Made by a program: the position numbers and the translations under genes. The notes under the pieces were generated by a model. It saw only the letters and a list, made by a program, of their open reading frames with translations. It was not told the origin of the DNA and made no database searches. Of a stretch of 64,000 bases of DNA, positions 49,274 through 56,759 are shown one piece after another. The stretch lies in contig JAFVTX010000002.1 of assembly GCA_017503015.1 (NCBI GenBank), forward strand, positions 1-64,000. Reading direction: 5' to 3'. Source of the stretch: Fibrobacter sp. Lineage in GTDB: Bacteria > Fibrobacterota > Fibrobacteria > Fibrobacterales > Fibrobacteraceae. Within the stretch, counting starts at the first letter, position 1; each line of letters opens with the position of its first letter.

Positions 49274-50959
49274 TTACTTTATCACAACTTTTCGATACGT
49301 GTCGAAAGCGGCCCACTTGCGGAAGAATTCTTCTCGTCCAAATTCACCTGCTTCGGCATATTCGCGCAGAAGCCTTGAAACATCTTCGTCGGAGAACACC
49401 TTGATTTCAAAGCCTCGCCCGTTGATGACGGGGAATCCGTCGTAAAGATATTTGGCCGATTCCGTAATTTCGGCAATTCGCTTGCCGCGCACCTTCACGG
49501 CTACGCTGTCACGCAAGATGATAATGTCGAAATCGTCGGGATAGTGGTAGCTTTCGCCTACGGTCGGGATTTCGTCACCGACAGTGTAGTGCTGCCTTAC
49601 GGGCTGCTGCTTCACCACGGAGAGTGTCGCCGTGTCGTAGAAAAATTCTTCGAAGATTTCTCCACGACCGTGGCGTTCACCCTGCACGAATTCAGCCTTT
49701 TCGCCTGCGGCAATCTGCCTTTCAAAAAGATCTTCCACGACTCCACAAGCCGATGTCGCATGGGTCACGCGGTCGATCAAAATCAGTTCGCCCAAGGTCT
49801 TGTGCTTCTCGAAAAGGTCCACGACAATTCCTTCGGCAAATACAATTTCAACAACGGCGATGCCATTCTTGTTGAGCGTTTCAGTAGCCTGGTGTGCACC
49901 CGTATTCACGTCAATCGCATACTCGATTTTAGTGAGTATTCCGGGAATCGTTTTCGTCCCGAGTTTTACAAGGTAGTCCTTGCCGAGCGAAAGCGGTTCG
50001 TCATCCATCCACAGGAGCGAAGCCTTGATTTTCTTGTAGCTTCCGATGTCAGTGTCTTTGGCGAGCACGCAACCTCTAGAAACATCCACTTCGCGGTCCA
50101 GCGAAATGGTCACAGGTTCACCGGCGTGAGCCTCTTCCACATTCTTGTCGCCACGCAGGATTCCCTTGACGGTCGCCTTCTCGTTGCTCGGGAGGCTAGT
50201 AACCGTATCGCCCACGCGGATAATACCCGCTTCGATCTGTCCCTGGAACCCGCGAAAAGTGCGGTCCGGGCGGCATACGCGCTGCACGGGCAGGTAAAAA
50301 CCCGCTTCGGTTTGCGCATCGTCGATGTCGATGGTTTCAAGGTAATCCAAGAGGGCCTTGCCCTGGTACCAGGCGATGTTCTTGGATTTCACCGTCACGT
50401 TGTCGCCTTCGGTAGCCGAAAGCGGAATCACGTAAACGCTGTGGAGCGAAAGTTCGTCGCTCAGTTCGTTGATTTGCTTCAGGATTTCTTCGAAGCGTTC
50501 CTGGCTATAGCCCACAAGATCCATCTTGTTCACAGCAAAGACAAAGTAGCGGATACCCATGAGCTTGCAGATGCGGGCGTGACGGCGGGTCTGCACAAGC
50601 ACACCCTGCGAGGCATCCACAAGAATCACGGAGAGGTCTGCAAACGAGGCGCCCACGGCCATGTTACGGGTGTATTCCTCATGCCCCGGCGTATCTGCCA
50701 CAATGAAACTGCGGTTGTCCGTCGTAAAGTAACGGTACGCGACATCGATGGTAATGCCCTGCTCGCGTTCCGCCATCAGGCCGTCCAGCAAAAGGGAATA
50801 GTCAATTTTTCCGCTGCGGCTACCGACTTTGCTGTCGAGCTCCAGAGCCTTTTCCTGGTCAGCGTAAAGCAACTTGGAATCGTAAAGGATATGCCCGATG
50901 AGTGTAGATTTTCCGTCGTCCACCGAGCCGCATGTAATAAACTTCAACAAACCATTCAT
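49274..50959 (-). CDS. cysN: Sulfate adenylyltransferase GTPase subunit CysN with C-terminal extension
   Basis: A 561-residue GTPase that drives ATP sulfurylase. G motifs: GSVDDGKST, the AEREQGITIDVAYRYF switch, DTPGHEEYTRN and NKMDLV. EF-Tu-like domains 2 and 3 end near LILIDRVTHATSACG (about residue 406). About 150 further residues follow (EIFEEFFYDTATLSVV, YHYPDDFDIIILRDSVAV, SRLLREYAEAGEFGREEFF). These are not an APS kinase, having no second P-loop, and the usual CysN stops near 475 residues. Its ATG overlaps the cysD stop by one base. It is the last gene of the aprA-aprB-cysD-cysN operon. Confidence 0.95.
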   Translation of the reverse strand: MNGLLKFITCGSVDDGKSTLIGHILYDSKLLYADQEKALELDSKVGSRSGKIDYSLLLDGLMAEREQGITIDVAYRYFTTDNRSFIVADTPGHEEYTRNMAVGASFADLSVILVDASQGVLVQTRRHARICKLMGIRYFVFAVNKMDLVGYSQERFEEILKQINELSDELSLHSVYVIPLSATEGDNVTVKSKNIAWYQGKALLDYLETIDIDDAQTEAGFYLPVQRVCRPDRTFRGFQGQIEAGIIRVGDTVTSLPSNEKATVKGILRGDKNVEEAHAGEPVTISLDREVDVSRGCVLAKDTDIGSYKKIKASLLWMDDEPLSLGKDYLVKLGTKTIPGILTKIEYAIDVNTGAHQATETLNKNGIAVVEIVFAEGIVVDLFEKHKTLGELILIDRVTHATSACGVVEDLFERQIAAGEKAEFVQGERHGRGEIFEEFFYDTATLSVVKQQPVRQHYTVGDEIPTVGESYHYPDDFDIIILRDSVAVKVRGKRIAEITESAKYLYDGFPVINGRGFEIKVFSDEDVSRLLREYAEAGEFGREEFFRKWAAFDTYRKVVIK

Positions 50960-51858
50960 TAGAAATATCCCTCCCTCTTGCGGCGTTCCATGCTGCCTGC
51001 GGCTTCGTTGTCAATGACGCGGGAAGTGCGTTCCGAGGATACTGCACTCAATGTTTCGTTGATGATTTCGTCGAGTGTGGTGGCAGTCGATTCAATGCCA
51101 CCCGTGAGCGGGTAACAGCCCAGTGTACGGAAACGCACCGACTTGATTTCGGGCGTTTCGCCTTCGCGAAGCGGGAAGCGGTCATCGTCCACCATGATGA
51201 TGTTGCCGTCGCGCACCACGACCGGGCGCGGGGCCGCAAAGTACAGCGGAACAATATCAATCTTTTCGCGCTTGATGTACTGCCAAATGTCTTTTTCGGT
51301 CCAGTTCGAAATCGGGAAAACGCGGATGCTTTCGCCCTTGTTGATTTTGGTATTGTAAAGTTTCCACATTTCAGGGCGCTGGTTTTTCGGGTCCCAGGCA
51401 TGTGCAGAATTGCGAAAAGAGAAAATCCTCTCCTTGGCGCGGGATTTTTCTTCGTCACGGCGGCCACCGCCAAAGGCAGCGGTAAAGCCGTACTTGTTGA
51501 GTGCCTGCTTCAAGGCCTGCGTCTTCATGATATCGGTATAGGCGGCACCGTGGTCAAACGGGTTGATGCCCTGCTTGACGCCGTCCTGGTTGATGTATTC
51601 CAGCATTTCGATGCCGAGCTTTTTCGCGATGTTGTCGCGGAACTCGATCATCTCGCGGAACTTCCACGTGGTATTCACGTGCAGAAACGGGAAAGGCGGC
51701 TTTTCGGGGTAAAAGGCCTTCATGGCCAAATGCAACATGACGGAACTGTCCTTGCCGATAGAGTAGAGCATCACCGGCTTTTCGCATTCGGCAGCGACTT
51801 CGCGGATGATGTAAATTGCTTCGGCTTCCAGTTCGTCGAGATGTGAATATTCGCTCAA
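50959..51858 (-). CDS. cysD: Sulfate adenylyltransferase subunit CysD
   Basis: A 299-residue PP-loop ATP pyrophosphatase that makes APS from sulfate and ATP. The PP motif is [48 protein letters not shown] and the C-terminal RKREGYF are CysD hallmarks. It lies 55 bases downstream of aprB, separated by a palindromic repeat. Confidence 0.97.
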   Translation of the reverse strand: MSEYSHLDELEAEAIYIIREVAAECEKPVMLYSIGKDSSVMLHLAMKAFYPEKPPFPFLHVNTTWKFREMIEFRDNIAKKLGIEMLEYINQDGVKQGINPFDHGAAYTDIMKTQALKQALNKYGFTAAFGGGRRDEEKSRAKERIFSFRNSAHAWDPKNQRPEMWKLYNTKINKGESIRVFPISNWTEKDIWQYIKREKIDIVPLYFAAPRPVVVRDGNIIMVDDDRFPLREGETPEIKSVRFRTLGCYPLTGGIESTATTLDEIINETLSAVSSERTSRVIDNEAAGSMERRKREGYF

Positions 51859-51873
51859 GTTAAATCTCCATTA

Positions 51874-51900
51874 AGATTCCGGGTCAAGCCCGGAATGACG
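51874..51900. repeat. Palindromic repeat between aprB and cysD
   Basis: ATTCCGGG-TCAAG-CCCGGAAT followed by GACG. The same element is at 54895-54921. Confidence 0.75.
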
Positions 51901-51913
51901 ATTTGTGAAATTC

Positions 51914-52240
51914 CTAGTATTTGTTCGATTCCTTGGGGTCAATGTCGATAGTCTTGACACTTCCGTCGTTCAACTCAAAAATCCAACGCACGATATCGTT
52001 CTTTTGGCCCTTGACCTTTTCGGTGTGCACCTTGCAGCCCTTGCCGCCAATGTCTTCGCCGAGGAAAAACCGGATGGCGTGAACGGGGCATTCCTTGATG
52101 CACGAGATGCAACCCCAGCAGTCCTTGGGATACTTGATAAACGCTTTTTTGCCTTCGTTTATCTTGATTAACGTGCCGGGGCAAACGTCGTGGCAGCGCC
52201 CGCAACCGATGCACTTGCCTTGATCAATGCTGATGCTCAT
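51914..52240 (-). CDS. aprB: Adenylylsulfate reductase beta subunit-like ferredoxin (AprB)
   Basis: A 108-residue protein with two [4Fe-4S] motifs, CIGCGRCHDVCP and CWGCISCIKECP, then a short C-terminal tail (IVRWIFELNDGSVKTI) like the one AprB uses to clasp AprA. It is shorter than the AprB of sulfate reducers. The start MSISIDQG at 52240 overlaps the aprA 3' end by 17 bases. It passes electrons to the FAD of AprA. Confidence 0.92.
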   Translation of the reverse strand: MSISIDQGKCIGCGRCHDVCPGTLIKINEGKKAFIKYPKDCWGCISCIKECPVHAIRFFLGEDIGGKGCKVHTEKVKGQKNDIVRWIFELNDGSVKTIDIDPKESNKY

Positions 52241-54014
52241 AGTTCCTTTGCCCTTCTGTGGTGAGTTCGCGCAAGATAATTTTGATTTCGCCGTTTTCAA
52301 GACGCGAATTCACGTACTTGCGGAAATGTTCGTTGTCTTTTTCGGGATAGTCGGTGTTTTCGGCAAAGCTGTGCCAACGTGTTTCATGGCGTGCCGAGAG
52401 GTGCGCAATCACGCTCTTGCAGACCGTCAGGCGTTCCTTGAGTTCGTAGATGTACATCACCTCTTGTAGGTCGGCGGCACGCAGGGAATCCGTGCGGGCC
52501 TCAATCTTCTTGATTTCTTCAAGAGCAACTGCTAACTGATTTTCGCTATAACGATAGCCTGTCTTGATGCCGCCTGCAAAAGCGTCCATAGCTGTTTGCA
52601 TCGTTTCTTCAAGGTGTTCGACGGTGTCTCCGCCTTCGTCACGGGCTTTTTCGAAGGTGTTATTGACTCGTTTGCCAAGGAACTTCTTGATTTCTGCGAC
52701 ATGTTCTGCAACCTCCCCTTCCGAAATTTTTTCCAACAGATTCACGCTCGATATGCCAGGTCCCTGAGCTTGCCGAAGGGCCGACAAACTCTCTATATAT
52801 TCCACCGCGCTTTTCGCGGCAATCTCGCCTTCGGCAAGGGCCCCTGTTACGTACTTTTGCGGGGCACCACCGGCAACATCGCCCGCAGCATAGAGCCCTT
52901 CGATAGTCGTTGCGCGTTTGGTATCCACCCAGTAACCGCTTGCGGTGTGGCCGCCCACGATGTAGGGTTCCGTACCTTCGATTTCCACATTCGCTTTCGA
53001 CGGAGTGCCGTTTTCAATCCAGCGAATCGTCTGCGATGGCGCCATGTTCAGGTAAGCCTTCAAAAGCGATTCTTCCTGCTCGGGCGTAATCCCGATGGTG
53101 CGCAGGTAGCACGGCCCGCGACCTTCCAGATTTTCGGCTACCGTACCGTACACGCGTTCCGAAGTAGAAATCCCGTACTTGGTCTCATAAACTTCTCCGA
53201 GCGCATTCACCTGCTTGGCGCCAACGCCCTGCGCGAGCGTCCCCGTCGGGGCAATCGTATCCTTGCAACGGAGCGCAATAAAACGCATCTCGAATGTGGT
53301 CATCTCGGCACCGTGACGGATTCCCATGGCGTAACCCGCGCCCGTATTGAACGGCGGGTACCACATCTTGTGGCGCGAAAATCCCGGATTGTTCGGGCGG
53401 TAAAGTCCGGCGGCACCGCCCGTCGCGATAATCACCGCACCCGCCTCGATGGCGTAAAAAGTATCGTTCTCGATTCCAAAACCGAACGCCCCGTCAATCC
53501 TGTTGTCGTGAACGGAAAAATCGAAAACGTTCACGTGGTTCAGCACGGTCACATTGGGGAGCTTCTTGACGGCATCGGCCAAAATCGGCTTAATGTTTTC
53601 GCCGTTGATTTTGATGTTGCGATTTCCTCGCGTCACATATTTGCCATCTTTATCTTTCAAGATGACAAGCCCCAAGTTTTCCAGATGCGCAGTGACTTCG
53701 TTGAACTTCTCGGAGATGGAATAGAGCAAATCCTCGCGGACGATTCCGTCGGCATCCTTCTTGGCATATTCCACGTAGTCCCTGGGCGTGCGGCCTTCGG
53801 TAATGTAGGCGTTCAGGGCGTTTACGCCAGCGGCAAGACAACCGCTCCGCTTGATGTTCGCCTTTTCTACGACGAGTATCTTGAGGCGGGCGCCTTTATT
53901 TTCCGCGGCATCCTGTACCCCGTCGGCATTACTTTCGGCAGTAATAGCGGCATAACAGCCGGCCGTCCCGCCGCCTATAATCAGCAAATCCGTTTTAAGC
54001 CGTTCTATCTTCAC
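52224..54014 (-). CDS. aprA: Adenylylsulfate reductase alpha subunit-like flavoprotein (AprA)
   Basis: A 596-residue FAD protein of the fumarate reductase/AprA family: dinucleotide motif LLIIGGGTAGCYAAI, VEKANIKRSGCLAAGVNA, ATGGAAGLYRPN, FNTGAGYAMGIRHGAEMTTFEM, GLYAAGDVAGGAPQKYVTGA, and a helical C-terminal part. It would reduce APS, made by CysDN from the same operon, to sulfite. The start is a GTG at 54014 with GGAG five bases upstream; a longer frame starts inside the promoter. Residues about 411-418 (RQAQGP) come from an in-frame palindromic repeat. Confidence 0.92.
   Translation of the reverse strand: MKIERLKTDLLIIGGGTAGCYAAITAESNADGVQDAAENKGARLKILVVEKANIKRSGCLAAGVNALNAYITEGRTPRDYVEYAKKDADGIVREDLLYSISEKFNEVTAHLENLGLVILKDKDGKYVTRGNRNIKINGENIKPILADAVKKLPNVTVLNHVNVFDFSVHDNRIDGAFGFGIENDTFYAIEAGAVIIATGGAAGLYRPNNPGFSRHKMWYPPFNTGAGYAMGIRHGAEMTTFEMRFIALRCKDTIAPTGTLAQGVGAKQVNALGEVYETKYGISTSERVYGTVAENLEGRGPCYLRTIGITPEQEESLLKAYLNMAPSQTIRWIENGTPSKANVEIEGTEPYIVGGHTASGYWVDTKRATTIEGLYAAGDVAGGAPQKYVTGALAEGEIAAKSAVEYIESLSALRQAQGPGISSVNLLEKISEGEVAEHVAEIKKFLGKRVNNTFEKARDEGGDTVEHLEETMQTAMDAFAGGIKTGYRYSENQLAVALEEIKKIEARTDSLRAADLQEVMYIYELKERLTVCKSVIAHLSARHETRWHSFAENTDYPEKDNEHFRKYVNSRLENGEIKIILRELTTEGQRNYEHQH
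52759..52782. repeat. In-frame palindromic repeat inside aprA
   Basis: GGTCCCTGAGCTTGCCG followed by AAGGGCC; the core CTGAGCTTGCCGAAG matches the repeats in the two porin genes. Confidence 0.65.
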
Positions 54015-54019
54015 AGCAT

Positions 54020-54029
54020 CTCCGTACAA
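54020..54029 (-). promoter_or_regulatory. TTGTACGGAG ribosome-site element of aprA
   Basis: TTGTACGGAG on the minus strand ends five bases before the GTG start codon. Identical 10-mers precede metY2 (31609-31618), the triple fusion (27042-27051) and the Fe-alcohol dehydrogenase (14894-14903). Their exact complement is found in two 3' UTRs. Confidence 0.7.
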
Positions 54030-54044
54030 CTTTTGGTGCTGCCA

Positions 54045-54113
54045 AATATAGAACGGGATTTTCACCCCGTCCAATATTATATTTTTATGGTGTTTTATAG
54101 AATTTTGCTATAA
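54045..54113 (-). promoter_or_regulatory. Sulfur-box promoter F (aprAB-cysDN)
   Basis: TTGGAC (54074-54069), 18 bases, TATATT (54050-54045) on the minus strand. Upstream box, the most degenerate of the set: TTATAGCAAAATTCTATAA, CACCATAA, AATATAATA. Confidence 0.84.
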
Positions 54114-54121
54114 CGCAAAAA

Positions 54122-54168
54122 GAAAAAAGGCGCTCCCGAAAAAGGACTTCGAATCTCCCGGGAGCGCC
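54122..54168 (-). terminator. Intrinsic terminator of the AhpD-like gene
   Basis: On the minus strand GGCGCTCCCG pairs with CGGGAGCGCC around a 20-base loop, followed by TTTTTTC. Confidence 0.87.
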
Positions 54169-54171
54169 AGC

Positions 54172-54181
54172 TTGTACGGAG
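54172..54181 (-). promoter_or_regulatory. 3'-UTR motif CTCCGTACAA, second copy
   Basis: It lies between the AhpD-like stop codon and the terminator stem. It is a perfect complement of the TTGTACGGAG ribosome-site element. Here it can also pair with its own upstream TTGTAC. Confidence 0.5.
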
Positions 54182-54190
54182 AGTACAAAC

Positions 54191-54748
54191 TTATTTGATG
54201 TCTTTTCTCCAGGTGGCGGGCTTGAATTCGCCTACGATGGGGAGAAGACGCTGGTCCACGTCGATTTTCAGCACCGAGTTGAAGTTGTTGGTGGCGATCA
54301 TCTGGGCGGCAAAGCCCACGATGGCCACAATCTCGGAATCGTTGTAGAACTTGCGCAGTTCCTCGAAGTAGCTGTCCGGAACGGCGGTGGGGTCCTTCAC
54401 GATTTGCCTTGCGAGCTTCACGAGAATCTCTTCGTTCTTCTCGTATTCAAAGCCGTTGGGGTCGATACCGAGAGCCTTCAGGTCGCTGATAAAAAACAGC
54501 GAGCAGAGCTGGCAACTGTTGGTGGTAGAAATGGCGTGGGCGTAAACGGTGGCGGCGCGCTGCCCGATGATTTCTACGAGTCGAGCCCAGCTGGTGTACC
54601 AACCCATAAAGGCGTCGAATGTCGCGTAGTCCTGCAGCAGCGCACGCTTCATGTTGGTAATCTTGCCGGTAGAGACGAGCTTTTCGTAGGCTTCCTTTGC
54701 CTTGCCCTGGGCTTCGTCAACGGATTCAATAAATTTTACTCTTGCCAT
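54191..54748 (-). CDS. Carboxymuconolactone decarboxylase/AhpD-like protein
   Basis: A 185-residue all-helical protein of the AhpD/CMD superfamily. The redox pair is in STTNSCQLCSLFFISDL (C-x2-C); the proton-relay histidine that AhpD has three residues after the CxxC is not seen. MARVKFIES at 54748 with AAAGGAG upstream is the start. Promoter G ties it to the sulfur regulon, so a thiol-based peroxide or persulfide reaction is plausible. Function not established. Confidence 0.82.
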   Translation of the reverse strand: MARVKFIESVDEAQGKAKEAYEKLVSTGKITNMKRALLQDYATFDAFMGWYTSWARLVEIIGQRAATVYAHAISTTNSCQLCSLFFISDLKALGIDPNGFEYEKNEEILVKLARQIVKDPTAVPDSYFEELRKFYNDSEIVAIVGFAAQMIATNNFNSVLKIDVDQRLLPIVGEFKPATWRKDIK

Positions 54749-54794
54749 ATTTTGCACTCTCCTTTGGTGCGTCTGCACCGTTTTTTTTGCGCAA

Positions 54795-54864
54795 AATATA
54801 GAAGCGGTTTTTTACGTTGTCCAATACTAAATTTTTATGCGGAGTTATCAGTTTTTTTTATAAG
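54795..54864 (-). promoter_or_regulatory. Sulfur-box promoter G (AhpD-like gene)
   Basis: TTGGAC (54824-54819), 18 bases, TATATT (54800-54795) on the minus strand. Upstream box: TTATAAAAAAAACTGATAA, CTCCGCATAA, AAATTTAGTA. Confidence 0.88.
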
Positions 54865-54894
54865 GAAAGGAGTTATGTGTTTGATTTGTTATCT

Positions 54895-54921
54895 AGATTC
54901 CGGGTCAAGCCCGGAATGACG
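54895..54921. repeat. Palindromic repeat between the porin-like and AhpD-like genes
   Basis: AGATTCCGGG-TCAAG-CCCGGAATGACG, same as 51874-51900. Confidence 0.75.
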
Positions 54922-54969
54922 TAGGAGCTGAGTGATGCAGAAGAACGCAAGCATATCGTGTACAATTGC

Positions 54970-55002
54970 AAAAAGAAAAGAACCGCAGCGATTGCCGCGG
55001 TC
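54970..55002 (-). terminator. Intrinsic terminator of the second porin-like gene
   Basis: On the minus strand ACCGCGGC, loop AATC, GCTGCGGTT followed by CTTTTCTTTTT. Confidence 0.8.
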
Positions 55003-55034
55003 CCTTGGTTTTTGGGGAAATCTGAATTTGTGAA

Positions 55035-56540
55035 CTAGAAGCTGAACACGGTTTCCACACCGAAGCGCAGCGCGTTGTCGTCTTCGTTGTCCTGGATAGC
55101 CAGGTCCACCATACCGAAGGCCGTGATTTCCAGGTTCTCCACCGGCGTGATGTAGACGCGTCCGCCCACGTCGAAGGTGGCGGCGGTTTCATCGTCGTCA
55201 TCCAGCGTGTGGGTGTGGTATTCTACAGGGATACCCAGCTTGATGAACTCGGCAAGCTTGAGAGCGGGCTCGGCATAGGCGAAGAAGTATTCGGGAATTT
55301 CGCCGTTGTCCAGGTCGCTGGCGTCTTCGGCCGCATCACCTCTGTCGATAAAGGCATAGAATGCAGTCGTCTTGATATCGAACATGCCAAGTTCAAAGGT
55401 GGGTTCAGCCAGGATGGTGTGGGCGGTAGATGTCCAATCCTGATCTTCCACCACATCGCCATCGTCCATAAGGTAGTCGGCATGGAAACCATAGACTGCG
55501 CGGAAGGCGAATCCGCCGATGCTGAGCCCGGCTTCTACACCGGCATGGAGTTCGTTGTGCTGGGCGGTCTGAAAGCTCTTGTAGTCCACATACGGACGCA
55601 GGTGCTGGCCGGCGTAGTCGAATTCGTAGGCGGCGTGAACGTCGTAGACCTTGCCGCCATTGTCGTCGGCCCAGTCGTTGTCGCCACGGCCAAAACCAAA
55701 GCCGAGAATGAATCCGGCCAGGTCGATTTCAAGACCGCGGATGTCATGTTCTTTCATGCCGGCGGCATTGTCGGCAGGATCATCGTAGTCGTAGTAGGCC
55801 ACAAATGCACCTTCGGAATAAGTCAGGTCACCGGCCTTGACGGCGAAGAATTCTGCAGGCTGGTACTGGATGTAAGCGCCGTTATAGACGGCGGCAGGAT
55901 CCGTGGTTTCGTCGTCGGCTTCGAGGCCTACATAGGCAGACCACTTTTCGTTGAACTGGATTTCAAAATTCAGGTCGAAGGTGGATGCATAGGAATGGTT
56001 CAGGTCGTCTTCTACCCAGACATTGCCCGTGTAGGCGTCGAATTCCACTTCACCATTATACTTGACTTGCATCTGGGCTTCGGATGTTCCTTCGTTCATG
56101 CTAGCCTTGAGCATATCAAGGGCGTTGCCCGCGGCATTGGCCACTTCGCCCGGATTCGTGTTTTCGGTTGCTGAGCTTGCCGAAGCATCGGCAGGAGCTG
56201 CGGCCTGTTCGGCAGGCTGCTCGGGCTTGGCTTCTTCTGCCTTGGGTTCTTCGGCGGGCTGTGCCGCTGCGGTCTGCTCAGCGGGCTGTTCCTGTGCGGC
56301 AGCCGGTGCTTCCGTCTGTTCGGCAGCGACGGTTTCGGTTGCTGAGCCTGTCGAAGTATCGGCCTTCGGCTGTTCAGCAGGTTGTGCAGCAGGCTGAGTT
56401 TCCTGTGCGGCAGGCTGCTCGGCAGCAGGAGCGGCAGCTTCGGGGGCCGCAGGTGCTGCGTCCTGTGCAAGTGCCGGCATTGCAAAGAACGCTGCGGCAG
56501 CGAGTCCAGACAAGAGGTGGGACGATAAACGGTTTTTCAT
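55035..56540 (-). CDS. Outer-membrane beta-barrel protein with Ala/Gln/Glu-rich spacer
   Basis: A 501-residue precursor. The signal peptide ends near MPALAQD. Residues about 24-150 are a spacer of Ala, Gln, Pro and Glu (AAQEQPAEQTAAAQPAEE) with two in-frame palindromic repeats (ADTSTGSATETV, ADASASSATENT). Residues 150-501 are beta-strand-like (NVWVEDDLNHSYASTFDLNFEI, YIQYQPAEFFAVKAGDLTYSEGAF) and end in the aromatic-final strand LRFGVETVFSF, as outer-membrane barrels do. It lacks the sulfur box; a DtxR-like palindrome (56680-56695) lies upstream, so iron control is possible. Substrate unknown. Confidence 0.82.
   Translation of the reverse strand: MKNRLSSHLLSGLAAAAFFAMPALAQDAAPAAPEAAAPAAEQPAAQETQPAAQPAEQPKADTSTGSATETVAAEQTEAPAAAQEQPAEQTAAAQPAEEPKAEEAKPEQPAEQAAAPADASASSATENTNPGEVANAAGNALDMLKASMNEGTSEAQMQVKYNGEVEFDAYTGNVWVEDDLNHSYASTFDLNFEIQFNEKWSAYVGLEADDETTDPAAVYNGAYIQYQPAEFFAVKAGDLTYSEGAFVAYYDYDDPADNAAGMKEHDIRGLEIDLAGFILGFGFGRGDNDWADDNGGKVYDVHAAYEFDYAGQHLRPYVDYKSFQTAQHNELHAGVEAGLSIGGFAFRAVYGFHADYLMDDGDVVEDQDWTSTAHTILAEPTFELGMFDIKTTAFYAFIDRGDAAEDASDLDNGEIPEYFFAYAEPALKLAEFIKLGIPVEYHTHTLDDDDETAATFDVGGRVYITPVENLEITAFGMVDLAIQDNEDDNALRFGVETVFSF
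56166..56192. repeat. In-frame palindromic repeat in the second porin gene, copy 1
   Basis: GGTTGCTGAGCTTGCCG followed by AAGCATCGGC; core CTGAGCTTGCCGAAG. Confidence 0.7.
56337..56363. repeat. In-frame palindromic repeat in the second porin gene, copy 2
   Basis: GGTTGCTGAGCCTGTCG followed by AAGTATCGGC; differs from copy 1 at three positions. Confidence 0.7.
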
Positions 56541-56679
56541 TTTTATCTCCTTTGACGGATATTTTTTCGTTTTTGTAACACTCCGTCCACTGTTTTACAG
56601 TTCATGTCACAAAAACGGTAGGCAGACGCTCTTTCGCGCACAGTAGAGCAAAATGCGTGCCATTTTTTTGTTAAGGTTT

Positions 56680-56695
56680 GTTAGTTTGGTCTAAC
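56680..56695. promoter_or_regulatory. DtxR-like operator GTTAGTTTGGTCTAAC
   Basis: Perfect 5-base arms with a 6-base spacer, 140 bases upstream of the porin ATG. The same layout recurs three times around the dtxR-type gene. Confidence 0.6.
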
Positions 56696-56705
56696 TTAAA
56701 CTTTC

Positions 56706-56741
56706 TAATAAAGGGCTGGCAGGATTTGGGCCTACCAGCCC
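56706..56741 (-). terminator. Intrinsic terminator of feoB
   Basis: On the minus strand GGGCTGGTAGG, 7-base loop, CCTGCCAGCCC followed by TTTATTAG. Confidence 0.75.
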
Positions 56742-56759
56742 TATTCTTGATTCCAAAGG

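Noticed and set aside
49274-50959. CysNC fusion with APS kinase
   Set aside because: The CysN C-terminal extension has no P-loop and no APS kinase motif.
54015-54074. A 20-residue N-terminal extension of AprA (MDGVKIPFYI...)
   Set aside because: Its start lies within the -35 element of promoter F, upstream of the predicted transcription start; the GTG at 54014 has a proper ribosome site.
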